A DNA stretch of 64,000 bases from the NCBI GenBank assembly GCA_028289545.1, contig JANQPG010000008.1, positions 121,692 through 185,691 of the forward strand, in the 5' to 3' direction. Below are positions 51,800 through 60,993 of this stretch, piece after piece. Position 1 is the first letter of the stretch. Every line of letters begins with the position of its first letter. The DNA is from Woeseiaceae bacterium. GTDB lineage: Bacteria > Pseudomonadota > Gammaproteobacteria > Steroidobacterales > Woeseiaceae. The translations under genes and the position numbers were made by a program. The notes below the pieces were generated by a model. It saw only the letters and a program-made list of their open reading frames with translations. It ran no database searches and had not been told where the DNA came from.

Positions 51800-53014
51800 C
51801 TAGGCATGCTGCACGAGCAGATCGTCGACACGGTCGAAGACGCGATGCAGAGTCTCGCTATCGGGCAGCGTCGTGATCCGGAAGTGATCCGTGTAAGGCG
51901 TATTGAAGCTGCTGCCGGGCGCGACGAGCACATGCTGCTTTTCCAGCAGTTCCTGGGCAAACGCACGATCGTCGAGTTTACCGGCAAAACGCTTGTCGAG
52001 CCGGACGAACGCGTACATCGCCCCCATGGGTGCTACCACACTAAGGTAGGGACTGCCGGCGATGCGTTCGATGATCGTTTGCCTCGACTGATACAGTCTG
52101 CCGCCGGGGTTCACGAGACCCTCGATGCTTTGGAAGCCGCCGAGCGCCGTCTGCACGGCCCACTGGGCCGGGACGTTGGAGCAAAGCCTCAGCGCCGACA
52201 ACAGCTCCATGGCGTGTATGTAGTCGCGCACACGTTCAGTATCGCCGCTGAACACGCACCAACCCACTCGATAGCCGCAGGCTCGGTACACTTTCGAGAG
52301 TCCCGATAGCGTAATGCACGGAACGTCGCGAGCGATGGTTGCCATCGGCACGAACTCCGCGTCATCGTAGACCATCTGGTCGTAGATCTCGTCCGCCATG
52401 ACCACAAGGCCCTTTTCCGCGGCCAGAGCGGCAATGGCCGTCAGCGTTTCGCGCGGATACACGGCCCCGCTGGGGTTGTTCGGGTTGATGACGACAATGG
52501 CCCTCGTCCGGCTGTTGACCATACCGGCAAGCGCCTCGAGATCGGGCTGAAAGCCGAGTTCCGGTGGGCACGGATAAAAGCGCGCGACTCCGCCGTTGAG
52601 CGTTACCGCAGCCGACCAGAGCGGATAGTCCGGGCTGGGAACAAGTACCTCGTCTCCCGGATTCAAGAGCGCACGCAGCGATAGATCGATCAGTTCGCTG
52701 ACGCCGTTGCCAATAAACACGTCGTCCGCCGTCACATTGTCTACATCGCGGTTCTGCTGCTGCATCACCACAGCTTCGCGCGCCGGAAAAATGCCTTTCT
52801 GGTGACAGTACGGTTCGGCCTGCCCGAGGTTTTCGATCATGGCCAGGCGCATCGTCTCCGGAGTGCGGAAACCAAACAACCCGGGGTTGCCGATGTTGAG
52901 CGAGATGATCTCGTAGCCGCGCTTCTCGAGTTCGAAGGCGCGGTGCGCCAGGGAGCCGCGGATCTCGTATTTGACGTCCGCGAGTGCGCGGCTCGTTGCT
53001 ATGCCTGTGTTCAT
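51800..53014 (-). CDS. alaA: Alanine/valine-type PLP aminotransferase (AlaA-like)
   Basis: 404 aa from the ATG at 53014; an upstream extension has no family match. Fold-type I motifs: ISLNIGNPGLFGF, FIGNGVSELIDLSLRALLNPGDEVLVPSPDYPLW, VVINPNNPSGAVY, MADEIYDQMVYD and the PLP lysine in LSGLSKVYRACGYRVGW. The sequence closely follows E. coli AlaA/AlaC-type glutamate-pyruvate transaminases. It precedes the AddB-like gene by 26 bases on the same strand; the pairing has no obvious metabolic sense. Confidence 0.93.
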   Translation of the reverse strand: MNTGIATSRALADVKYEIRGSLAHRAFELEKRGYEIISLNIGNPGLFGFRTPETMRLAMIENLGQAEPYCHQKGIFPAREAVVMQQQNRDVDNVTADDVFIGNGVSELIDLSLRALLNPGDEVLVPSPDYPLWSAAVTLNGGVARFYPCPPELGFQPDLEALAGMVNSRTRAIVVINPNNPSGAVYPRETLTAIAALAAEKGLVVMADEIYDQMVYDDAEFVPMATIARDVPCITLSGLSKVYRACGYRVGWCVFSGDTERVRDYIHAMELLSALRLCSNVPAQWAVQTALGGFQSIEGLVNPGGRLYQSRQTIIERIAGSPYLSVVAPMGAMYAFVRLDKRFAGKLDDRAFAQELLEKQHVLVAPGSSFNTPYTDHFRITTLPDSETLHRVFDRVDDLLVQHA

Positions 53015-53133
53015 GCGTCTCTCGTACTGCGGCGCGCAGTGCTGCTTAAGTCGCCGGATCGTCGACCGGGGCGCAGAATACCGCAAGCGTGTCGCGCCAG
53101 CGACCGACGCACAAGTAACCAGGCAATAAAAAA

Positions 53134-53160
53134 CCCGACCAGCCGGTTCGGCTGGTCGGG
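53134..53160 (-). terminator. Rho-independent terminator
   Basis: CCCGACCAGCC and GGCTGGTCGGG form an 11-bp stem with a 5-base loop; on the minus strand six T follow (53133-53128). It ends the DUF6491 gene transcript 56 bases after its stop. Confidence 0.88.
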
Positions 53161-53215
53161 TGGGTCCGCACGGAGATTGCGGATTGCTTAAACCAGGCGC
53201 TGCTGAATCCAGCGT

Positions 53216-53725
53216 CTAGTCGAGCTCTTCCACCTCTGCACCGTTTTCGCCTGGTGCGGGTGCTGTTGTTCGTGGGTCCGCCTGAGTCTCTGGACTTCGG
53301 CGTTCCATCAGTGACGCGATACCCGATTCGGAAACCCTGAAAACCGAGTCCACACGTACCTTTTCGACCATTACTCCGTTCCGGATGACCAACTCGCCTG
53401 ATCCGGAGCAGATTCGACCGCCGCGGCCGACGAAGCTCAGTCTGTCAGCGTGGCGCAGACTCCGCGCCGGCCTCGCCAGCAAAAGCTGATACTGGCGCTG
53501 GTGGTGGGCCCAAATGATCAGGCTCGCGTCATCCAATATCCGATAGTCTCGAACACTGGCCACCGAGATGCAATCCGAAACGTCGTCCCGTGCCCCCGAG
53601 CCGCCGTCCGCTGCCGGCTCACCCTGCCCTGCACAAGCTAATAATCCACTTGATATAAGAAATATAATCGATTGTTTATAATAGGTTTTATTGAGCAATC
53701 CCGGTGCTGTACATAACCGTCCCAT
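53216..53725 (-). CDS. DUF6491-type lipoprotein
   Basis: 169 aa from the ATG at 53725; a TTG at 53698 is possible. The lipobox L-L-A-C (SSGLLACAG, Cys about residue 31) predicts a lipid-anchored periplasmic protein. The body has DDVSDCISVASVRDYRILDDASLIIWAHHQRQYQLLLARP and RICSGSGELVI in segments, the pattern I associate with DUF6491. The first 30 codons are strikingly AT-rich compared with the rest. Function unknown; single gene with its own terminator. Confidence 0.75.
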   Translation of the reverse strand: MGRLCTAPGLLNKTYYKQSIIFLISSGLLACAGQGEPAADGGSGARDDVSDCISVASVRDYRILDDASLIIWAHHQRQYQLLLARPARSLRHADRLSFVGRGGRICSGSGELVIRNGVMVEKVRVDSVFRVSESGIASLMERRSPETQADPRTTAPAPGENGAEVEELD

Positions 53726-53813
53726 CGTGTTCCCCCGGCCTGTGAACGCGCCTCACCCGTAGGGTCTTTGGCGCATTAAGTTCACGATGGTTCCGCAGCC
53801 CATCGCGATGCCA

Positions 53814-54671
53814 TCAGGTATCGGTGAGCGTCGCCACGGTCCGCTCCGGATCGCGTATCCACTCGCTGAAAGAGCCAACGTACACGGCAGGCGCCCTCAG
53901 ACCCGCGTATTCCGCCGCAAGCGCGAGATGGCATGCGGTTACGCCCGACCCGCACATGACGCCCCAGGGCGCTTCCAGGTCCCCCTGAAGGCGAGAGGCG
54001 AAAAGCTCTCGCAGCTCGGCGGGGCTTTTGAGCAGCCCAGTGCCGTCGAGCGTCTCGCTGAAAGGCAGATTGGTCGTGCCGGGGATATGGCCCGCAACCG
54101 GATCGATCGGCTCCTGCTCCCCTCGGAAACGGGACGCATCTCGCGCGTCCAGGAGTCGCTGCCGTGAAAAGCCGGGGTCGCTGACCGTTTCGGTTGTAAC
54201 CACCCAGTCGCTGCGCGGCGCGCCCTCGAACTGTGCGGAGCTTGGCCTCGGCGCCTCCGTCTCCAGAGGCAGCTTTGCCGCGATCCAGGCGTCGATGCCG
54301 CCGTCCAGAACGGCAACCCGGGGATGCCCCAGCCAACGCAACAGCCACCAAGCGCGTGCCGCGATGGCGCCACTGGCCGCATCGTAAACGACGACCCGCG
54401 TTCCCTGGCCAATACCCCACTCCGAAAAACGCCGCGCCATCCGGTCCGCATCCGGCAGCGGGTGGCGGCCCGTCATGGGCGATACGGCGGCGGCCAGATC
54501 GCGATCCAGGTCGGCGTAATGCGCGCCGGGAATGTGCGACACCTCCCAAGCGCGGCGGCCCGCGGTCGGATCCTTAAGATCGAAGCGGCAATCGAGAACA
54601 ACCAGGTCCTCGAACCCAATCTCCGCCGCAAGCTCTGCGGCGGCTATTACGACGCTCTCGCGCTCGGACAT
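53814..54671 (-). CDS. sseA: 3-mercaptopyruvate / thiosulfate sulfurtransferase
   Basis: 285 aa from the ATG at 54671; a longer reading would overlap the divergent promoter region. Two rhodanese domains: an inactive N-terminal one (VVLDCRFDLKDPTAGRRAWEVSHIPGAHYADLDRDL) and a C-terminal one with C240 in VMCGSGVTACHLAL. The CGSGVTA loop is typical of 3-mercaptopyruvate sulfurtransferase. It transfers sulfur to cyanide, thiols or thioredoxin. Divergent from etfB, 126 bases apart. Confidence 0.94.
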   Translation of the reverse strand: MSERESVVIAAAELAAEIGFEDLVVLDCRFDLKDPTAGRRAWEVSHIPGAHYADLDRDLAAAVSPMTGRHPLPDADRMARRFSEWGIGQGTRVVVYDAASGAIAARAWWLLRWLGHPRVAVLDGGIDAWIAAKLPLETEAPRPSSAQFEGAPRSDWVVTTETVSDPGFSRQRLLDARDASRFRGEQEPIDPVAGHIPGTTNLPFSETLDGTGLLKSPAELRELFASRLQGDLEAPWGVMCGSGVTACHLALAAEYAGLRAPAVYVGSFSEWIRDPERTVATLTDT

Positions 54672-54797
54672 GCCGGGAAACTCCTCGGGACGGATTGCCG
54701 ACTCTTGTACACCTCGGGTCGCTCGGAGACAATACCTGGCCGCCGAGAGGCGCCACGCCCTCGCAGCAACCTTCCCGAAGTCCGGAGAAACAATCAC

Positions 54798-55547
54798 GTG
54801 GAAAAAATACTAGTGGGCCTGAAGCGCGTCGTGGACTACAACGTGCGCGTCAGGGTCAAGAACGACGGCAGTGGCGTCGAAACCGACGGCGTCAAAATGA
54901 GCATCAATCCCTTCGACGAGATTGCGCTCGAAGAAGCTCTGCGCATCAAGGAGCGCGGCGAGGCCAGCGAGGTCATCGTCATTTCGATGGGTTCGCAGGA
55001 CGCTCAGCAGCAGCTCCGCACGGGCCTGGCCATGGGAGCTGACCGCGCCATACTGGTCGAAACGCCAGAGTCCGTCGATCCGCTCAGCCGCGCGCGTGTA
55101 CTGCTGTCGATCATCGAACGCGAATCGCCCGATCTTGTCCTGCTCGGCAAGCAGGCCATCGACGACGACAACAACCAGATGGGGCAAATGCTCGCTGCAC
55201 TTTGGAGCCGTCCGCAGGCGACGTTTGCCTCGAACATTACGTTCCAGAACGGCGCGGCAACGGTCACCCGGGAAGTCGACGCCGGCCTTGAGACCATCGA
55301 GGTGGATCTGCCGGCGGTCATCACGACGGACTTGAGGCTCAACGAACCACGCTACGTAAAATTGCCGGACATCATGAAAGCGAAGAAGAAGCCGCTGGAC
55401 ACCGTTGCCGTTGCCGACCTCGGTATCGACGGCGCCCCCGCAATCTCGGAAACGGCGTTTGCTCCGCCGGCTCAGCGCGAGAAAGGCATTATGGTCGACG
55501 ACGTCGCCAGTCTCGTCGCGGCCCTGAAAGACAAAGGACTCATCTGA
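54798..55547 (+). CDS. etfB: Electron transfer flavoprotein beta subunit
   Basis: 249 aa. The start is the GTG at 54798 (VEKILVGLKRVVDYNVRVRV); the frame is open further upstream through the divergent sseA gene but this is the family N-terminus. NPFDEIALEEALRIKE, MGSQDAQQQLRTGLAMGADRAILVE and LLGKQAIDDDNNQMGQMLA follow. With etfA it shuttles electrons from acyl-CoA dehydrogenases to ETF:quinone oxidoreductase, which is not in the window. Overlaps etfA by TGATG. Confidence 0.96.
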   Translation: MEKILVGLKRVVDYNVRVRVKNDGSGVETDGVKMSINPFDEIALEEALRIKERGEASEVIVISMGSQDAQQQLRTGLAMGADRAILVETPESVDPLSRARVLLSIIERESPDLVLLGKQAIDDDNNQMGQMLAALWSRPQATFASNITFQNGAATVTREVDAGLETIEVDLPAVITTDLRLNEPRYVKLPDIMKAKKKPLDTVAVADLGIDGAPAISETAFAPPAQREKGIMVDDVASLVAALKDKGLI

Positions 55548-56491
55548 TGGCCAACGTACTGCTGGTTGCCGAGCATGACGGCGACACACTGAATCCGAGT
55601 ACCGCAAAATGTGCCCGCTGCGCAGCCGATATCGACGGCGCTGAGCTGCACGTTGTCGTGTTCGCCGCGGACCCTTCAGCCGTTGCCGAACAGGCTGCCG
55701 CACTCGACGGCGTCACCAAGGTCGTCACGATCGCTCACGCCGTACACGCTCACGCTCTTGCCGCGGCGATCGCCCCGCAGCTGGTCGAACTCGCCGCGGA
55801 CTACGATTACGTGCTGGGACCATCGACAACGTTTGGCAAGGATCTGATGCCGCGGGTAGCGGCGCTGCTCGGCGTCAACCAGATCAGCGACATCATGAGC
55901 GTCGAAGCGCCCATGGTCTTCAAGCGACCAATCTACGCCGGCAACGCCATCGTCACCGTTGAGGCGCCGGCCGGCAGCAAGGTGGTGGCCACGGTCCGCA
56001 CGGCCTCTTACCGGGCCGTCGGTTCGGAGAACGCCGCCGCAACGATCGAAAGCGTCGAACCCGCCGCCGAGATCCCCGGCCACACACGCTTTGTCGAACT
56101 CCAGACCGGCGCGTCCGACCGACCGGATCTGCAGACGGCGGCGCGCGTCGTGTCGGGAGGCCGGGCGCTTGCGAGTTCAGAGAACTTCGACATCATCTAC
56201 AAGCTGGCGGACACCATGGGCGCCGGCGTCGGCGCATCCCGCGCCGCCGTCGATGCGGGCTACGTCCCCAACGAGATGCAGGTCGGCCAGACGGGCAAGA
56301 TCATTGCGCCCGATCTCTACCTCGCGATCGGCATCTCGGGCGCCATCCAGCACCTGACGGGCATCAAAGACGCGGGCACGATCGTCGCCATCAACAAGGA
56401 CGAGGAAGCGCCTATTTTCGAGGTGGCGGACATTGGCCTCGTCGGCGATCTGTTCAGCGTCGTGCCAGAACTCACCGAAGCACTCTCCTAG
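55547..56491 (+). CDS. etfA: Electron transfer flavoprotein alpha subunit
   Basis: 314 aa. N-terminal NVLLVAEHD and domain I, then the FAD-binding half: [68 protein letters not shown] and [24 protein letters not shown]. It binds FAD and forms the heterodimer with EtfB. Functionally it fits the FadJ-like enzyme elsewhere in the window. Confidence 0.97.
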   Translation: MANVLLVAEHDGDTLNPSTAKCARCAADIDGAELHVVVFAADPSAVAEQAAALDGVTKVVTIAHAVHAHALAAAIAPQLVELAADYDYVLGPSTTFGKDLMPRVAALLGVNQISDIMSVEAPMVFKRPIYAGNAIVTVEAPAGSKVVATVRTASYRAVGSENAAATIESVEPAAEIPGHTRFVELQTGASDRPDLQTAARVVSGGRALASSENFDIIYKLADTMGAGVGASRAAVDAGYVPNEMQVGQTGKIIAPDLYLAIGISGAIQHLTGIKDAGTIVAINKDEEAPIFEVADIGLVGDLFSVVPELTEALS

Positions 56492-56547
56492 CCGCAGCGC
56501 GGCTACGAGACGTCGAGCCGACAGCGGCTGATCGCGCCGAAGCGCGG

Positions 56548-59500
56548 TCAGTCGCTCCACTCGGGTACGCGACCGGGCGTATGCGGCGCACCCAGCCGCT
56601 CGAGTTCCGTTTCCAGCGTTCTCAAGTCCGTCTCGATGGCCCTGAGGCGCGCGAGCGCATCACGAAACTCTCCGGCCGCCACGTCGTACGATTCCTCGTA
56701 CATGGCGGGCACGTCCGAGCGCACGTTCAGGAGCAGGCCGTAGACAACCCCGGCGCGCTGAGTGATGGACCAGGGTACGGGCTCGTTCCGGGAGGACACG
56801 GTGCGATCGCCGTCGAGCAGAACGAGCAGTTCGTCAAGACGATCCTCGACGGCGCGCAGCCTCTGCTCAAGGTCTTCACCCGCGGCGGGTGTCCGCGGAA
56901 TCGCAACCTTCAAATGATCGACGCGCCGGTTCAGCTCTCCGGCCAACGCGTTTGCGCCGGAAACCGCGCGATACAGCTCGCCGGCCTTCTTCTGAAATGC
57001 CAGCACGGCAGCCGGCTGGGTACTCGTCTCGGGTCCCTGCGGCATCGACTTGACCGCAAAGGCTTCCGGGCCGGTCAGCTCGGTCAGTTCGCCGTCCCGA
57101 CGCACAGCCAGAGTGACGGTATAGCGGCCCGGCGCGACGAGCGGCCCTTGCGGATCGCTTGCCCACGGCACCCGGAATCCCGGCGGCGCCAGGTTCACCG
57201 GATCGATCGGCGGCCAGCGAAGATCCCAGGCGGTGCGGTGCAGGCCTGCAGAGGCCTCACCCTGTACCTGGCGAACCACCTCACCGTTGCTGTCGCGTAC
57301 GATGAGCAGAACGGCGGGATCTTCCTCGCGGTCTTCCGAGCGCAATGCATCCCATGAAGGGTACGGTGTGTCCCCGCCCGCCTTCTCGACCTCGATCTCG
57401 GCTTTACGGCGGGTGTCACGAGCCGTTTCGAAACCTTCCGCGAGCCGATAGGTAAATACGGCGCCGAACGGCGGATTCGGCGCTGTGTAGAAGTTGGCGC
57501 CAAGAAAGCCTTTCTCACCCACCCCGAAACGGTCGCCGACAACGTAAGACCAGGCGTCGCGCACGCCGAACAGGTGGCTCGCTTCGAGGTCACCCGCTTT
57601 GGTGCGCAACGGAGAGTAGTCGTCGAGAATGTAGATTCCGCGTCCGAAGGTGCCGACGACGAGATCGTTCTCGCGACGCTGGATCTCAATGTCTCGAACG
57701 GAAATTGTCGGAAAGTTGGTCTTCAGCCGATGCCAGGATGCACCGCCGTCCTGAGTGAAGAACACGCCGAACTCGGTGCCGACAAACAGCAGATCCGGGT
57801 CGACGTGATCTTCGACAATCGTATGCGCCGAGCCGCGTTCCGGGAGATCACCCGATATCAGCGACCAGCTGCGCCCGCGGTTCTCCGTCTTGAGGACGTA
57901 CGGTTTGTGATCGCCGCGCTTGTGATTGTCGATCGTTGCATAAGCCACGTCCGAATCGTGCAGCGACGCAACGGCATCCTCGATGAGCGACATGTCCGGC
58001 ACGCCGCGGAACGTATCGACTCGGCGCCAGTTTTGCCCACCGTCTTCAGTCACGTTCATGACGCCGTCATCGGTACCTACGTAGATGAGACCCTCGACGA
58101 GCGTGCTTTCGGACAACGCAATCGCGGCGCCGTAGATCGACGTCGAGTCGTTCTTGGCGATCGTGTCGACGCTCCATACGCGGCCCATCACCTCCAGTGC
58201 ATTCCGGTCGAGCTGGCGGGTCAGGTCCGGGCTGACCGCCCGCCAACTGTTGCCGCGGTCGTCGGAGCGAAAGAGCTTCTCGGCGGCGTAGTAAAGGCGC
58301 TTGCTGTTGTGCGGGCTGACAAGCAACGGCGTGTTCCAGTTCCACTTGTAGTTGTTTTCGCCGCTGCCCGGATGCGGCACGATGAAGAGCCGCTCTCCAC
58401 TGGTCTTGTCGTAGCGCGCAAGGCCGCCGTACTGATACTGCGTATAGATGATGTTCGGGTCTTCCGGATCGAACTGCGGTTCGTAGCCGTCACCGAACAG
58501 GATCAGATTCCAGTCGCCGTTGGTGATGCCGTGACGCAGCGTCGTGCGCGACGGTGCGCACAGCGAATTGTTGTCCTGGGTGCCGCCGCAAACGTTGTAA
58601 AACGGTTCCGCGTAATCTGGCTGAATGCGATAGAACTGCACAATGGGCAGGTTGCCGATGTGCCGCCAGTTGGCGCCCGAATCGAAACTCTCGTATATGC
58701 CGCCGTCTCCGCCGATGATGAGATGCGCTGAGTTGTCCGGGTCGATCCAGAGCGCGTGATCGTCGACATGACGATGCTCGATGCCAAGTTGGGTCCAGGA
58801 ACGGCCGCCGTCTTCCGAAACGTGGGTGAACGTATCCAGCGAATAGACTCGCTCCGGATTGCCAGGATCGACGACGAGCTCGTTGTAGTACTGCGGACTC
58901 GTCGTCATGTGATCCGAACGCTTTTCCCAATTGAGCCCAAAATCGGCCGAGTGGTAGATGCCGCGCTCCTCGTCGCTGGCTTCGATGATCGCGTAGATCC
59001 GGTCCGGCTCGTCCGCGACGCCGGCCAGCCCGATCCGGCCCATGTTGTCCTGGGGCAAGCCGGCCGAGATCTCGGTCCAGGTTGCGCCACCGTCGGTCGT
59101 CCGGTGAATTCCGCTGCCGGGACCGCCGTTGATCAGTGTCCAGACGTGCCGGCGTCGCTGATAGCTCGACGCCACGATACGATCGCTGTCGCGAGGATCG
59201 ACAAAGAACTCGTTGATACCCGTGTCTTCGTCAATCGTCAGTATGGGCGCCCAGGTTGCGCCGCCGTCGGTGGTTTTGAACAGTCCGCGGTCGCCTCCGG
59301 AGTTCCAGAGCGGGCCCTGCGCGGCGACAAGCACCGTGTCCGGGTCCTCGGGGTCGATCCAGATCTGGCTGATGTGACCGGAGTCGGCCAGCCCGACGTT
59401 TGCCCACGTCTTACCGCCGTCGACCGACTTGTATACGCCGTCACCAAAGCCGACGCTGCGCTGAGAATTGTTCTCGCCGGTGCCTACCCAGACGATCTGG

Positions 59501-59805
59501 GGGTTCGAAGGGTCGAGTTCCACGACGCCCAGCGCGTACGAGCCCTCGCCGTCGAACAACGGCGTCCACGTCGTGCCGTTATTCTCCGTCTTGAACAAGC
59601 CGCCAGAGGAAACCGCCGTGTAATACACGTGTTTGTGTTCTGGGTGAAACGCAAAATCCGAGATGCGACCTGACGTCAGTGCGGGACCGATGGTCCTGAG
59701 CGGCAGGCTCGCCAAAGGGTGTTCGTCCGCTGCGAAAACTGGCGCTGCAAGGAGACTCAGGCCAACGGCGACGCACGCCGGCCACAAACGAATGGGCTGA
59801 TTCAT
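56548..59805 (-). CDS. Secreted VPS10/sortilin-like Asp-box (BNR) repeat protein
   Basis: 1085 aa from the ATG at 59805, giving a signal peptide (NQPIRLWPACVAVGLSLLAAPVFA, cleavage near VFAAD). At least eleven Asp-box motifs of form SxDxGxxW follow (for example TENNGTTW, SVDGGKTW, TTDGGATW twice, SEDGGRSW, SDDRGNSW, TQDGGASW), so most of the protein is one or two large beta-propellers like GH74/sortilin. A C-terminal region has a beta-sandwich part (GRYTVTLAVRRDG) and a helical tail (EDLEQRLRAVEDRLDELLVLLDG). No glycosidase catalytic pair can be assigned. Exported; role unknown. Confidence 0.88.
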   Translation of the reverse strand: MNQPIRLWPACVAVGLSLLAAPVFAADEHPLASLPLRTIGPALTSGRISDFAFHPEHKHVYYTAVSSGGLFKTENNGTTWTPLFDGEGSYALGVVELDPSNPQIVWVGTGENNSQRSVGFGDGVYKSVDGGKTWANVGLADSGHISQIWIDPEDPDTVLVAAQGPLWNSGGDRGLFKTTDGGATWAPILTIDEDTGINEFFVDPRDSDRIVASSYQRRRHVWTLINGGPGSGIHRTTDGGATWTEISAGLPQDNMGRIGLAGVADEPDRIYAIIEASDEERGIYHSADFGLNWEKRSDHMTTSPQYYNELVVDPGNPERVYSLDTFTHVSEDGGRSWTQLGIEHRHVDDHALWIDPDNSAHLIIGGDGGIYESFDSGANWRHIGNLPIVQFYRIQPDYAEPFYNVCGGTQDNNSLCAPSRTTLRHGITNGDWNLILFGDGYEPQFDPEDPNIIYTQYQYGGLARYDKTSGERLFIVPHPGSGENNYKWNWNTPLLVSPHNSKRLYYAAEKLFRSDDRGNSWRAVSPDLTRQLDRNALEVMGRVWSVDTIAKNDSTSIYGAAIALSESTLVEGLIYVGTDDGVMNVTEDGGQNWRRVDTFRGVPDMSLIEDAVASLHDSDVAYATIDNHKRGDHKPYVLKTENRGRSWSLISGDLPERGSAHTIVEDHVDPDLLFVGTEFGVFFTQDGGASWHRLKTNFPTISVRDIEIQRRENDLVVGTFGRGIYILDDYSPLRTKAGDLEASHLFGVRDAWSYVVGDRFGVGEKGFLGANFYTAPNPPFGAVFTYRLAEGFETARDTRRKAEIEVEKAGGDTPYPSWDALRSEDREEDPAVLLIVRDSNGEVVRQVQGEASAGLHRTAWDLRWPPIDPVNLAPPGFRVPWASDPQGPLVAPGRYTVTLAVRRDGELTELTGPEAFAVKSMPQGPETSTQPAAVLAFQKKAGELYRAVSGANALAGELNRRVDHLKVAIPRTPAAGEDLEQRLRAVEDRLDELLVLLDGDRTVSSRNEPVPWSITQRAGVVYGLLLNVRSDVPAMYEESYDVAAGEFRDALARLRAIETDLRTLETELERLGAPHTPGRVPEWSD

Positions 59806-59959
59806 GACGATTCCTGGCTGTTGTTGTTGCGTGGGCTCCGGGGATATCGGAGAGCGCGTTCTTGTTTCAAGAACCAAAACACGACTCTAACACACGCCCG
59901 AGGTGCTACCTCAACGGCGAAGAGCGTACTTCTGAAGTCACCGATCAGGCCGGCACAAA

Positions 59960-59984
59960 AAAGGCCGGCGACTGGCCGGCCTTT
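59960..59984 (-). terminator. Rho-independent terminator
   Basis: AAAGGCCGGC-GACTG-GCCGGCCTTT, a 10-bp stem with T-runs on both strands. It lies 28 bases after the peroxiredoxin stop on the minus strand and ends the ferredoxin-peroxiredoxin transcript. Confidence 0.85.
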
Positions 59985-60011
59985 CTGAATCCAGGTCTTC
60001 GCAACGAGACC

Positions 60012-60494
60012 TCAGAGCTTCTCGAGAATCGCCTCGGCGCTGCTGACTTCGAAGCTGCCCGGCGCTTCCACCGCAACGTGCGTGGCCACGCCGTCGTCGA
60101 CAATAATCGCAAAACGCTCACCGCGCAGACCCATGCCAAACCCGGTTGCATCCAGCTCCAGGCCGAGGGACTTGACGTATTCGCCGTTGCCGTCAGCGAG
60201 CATCACGACGTTGTCCTCGACGCCGCGGTCTTTGCCCCAGGCGTGCATGACGAAGACGTCATTGACTGCCGTGCAGGCAATCGTGTCTACACCTTTTGCC
60301 CGAAGGGCGTCTGCGTGATCCACAAATCCCGGCAGATGATTGTTCGAACAGGTCGGCGTAAACGCGCCCGGCACCGAAAACAAAACGACTTTCTTACCCG
60401 TAAACAGGTCGTCCGTCGACATTGCGCCAGGGCCGCTGTCGGTCATCGTGCCGAAGACTCCGGCCGGCATTTTTTCTCCTGCTTGAATCGCCAT
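60012..60494 (-). CDS. Peroxiredoxin, Prx5 (AhpE/hybrid) type
   Basis: 160 aa. FSVPGAFTPTCSNNHLPGF holds the peroxidatic C49; C74 (TIACTAVND) is a possible resolving residue. GFGMGLRGERFAIIVDDGV is the Prx5 C-terminal strand. No glutaredoxin domain is fused. It reduces peroxides with thioredoxin- or glutathione-type donors. It follows the ferredoxin gene by 72 bases on the same strand. Confidence 0.95.
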   Translation of the reverse strand: MAIQAGEKMPAGVFGTMTDSGPGAMSTDDLFTGKKVVLFSVPGAFTPTCSNNHLPGFVDHADALRAKGVDTIACTAVNDVFVMHAWGKDRGVEDNVVMLADGNGEYVKSLGLELDATGFGMGLRGERFAIIVDDGVATHVAVEAPGSFEVSSAEAILEKL

Positions 60495-60566
60495 CTGCTG
60501 TTTCTCCAGTCTTTTAAGGGTTGTGATTTTTTCGAGCCCAGGCTTTGCAGCTGCGAATGGTCTTCT

Positions 60567-60887
60567 TCAATAGTCGTTTTCAGCCACGTGCACTACCAGC
60601 CCGTCAAGTTCGTCGCTGACCTCTATTTGACAGGTCAGGCGGCTCGTCGGGCGGCGCTCAAAGGCGGCATCGAGCATGGAGTCCTCCATGTCGTCCATCG
60701 CCGGCAGCTTGTCCTTCCAGGCTTCGTCAATGTAGCTGTGACAGGTCGCGCACGCACAGGCGCCGCCACACTCGGCAACAATGCCGTCGATGTTGTTGTT
60801 GATTGCGCCTTCCATGATCGAGTAGCCGTTTTCGACTTCGGTTTCATGGCGCTCGCCGTCGGCAGTGACGTAGACAATCCTGGGCAT
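60567..60887 (-). CDS. 2Fe-2S ferredoxin, adrenodoxin/putidaredoxin type
   Basis: 106 aa. The cluster ligands are C40, C46 and C49 (C-x5-C-x2-C in ECGGACACATCHSY) and C86 (SRLTCQI); C44 is an extra cysteine. The motif and length match adrenodoxin-type [2Fe-2S] ferredoxins that feed P450s or iron-sulfur assembly. It is probably co-transcribed with the peroxiredoxin, and no P450 or reductase gene lies nearby. Confidence 0.95.
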   Translation of the reverse strand: MPRIVYVTADGERHETEVENGYSIMEGAINNNIDGIVAECGGACACATCHSYIDEAWKDKLPAMDDMEDSMLDAAFERRPTSRLTCQIEVSDELDGLVVHVAENDY

Positions 60888-60925
60888 TAAACGTATATCC
60901 GCGTTGCAATGGGGGCAAAATAGTA

Positions 60926-60954
60926 GGGGCGCTGACCCCGCGGGTCAACGCCCC
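60926..60954. terminator. Bidirectional-looking terminator hairpin
   Basis: GGGGCG-C-TGACCC, loop CGC, GGGTCA-A-CGCCCC, a 12-bp stem with one mismatch, followed by TTTT on the plus strand. It lies between the TPR gene stop and the ferredoxin start, so it most likely ends the TonB operon on the minus strand, where the T-run is poor. Confidence 0.6.
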
Positions 60955-60993
60955 TTTTAGACTAGGTGCTTTCCGAGGGAAACGGCAGCGGTA

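Noticed and set aside
54324..54797. Upstream extension of the etfB frame through sseA
   Set aside because: The family N-terminus begins at the GTG 54798; the extension lies antisense to sseA and has no similarity to EtfB.
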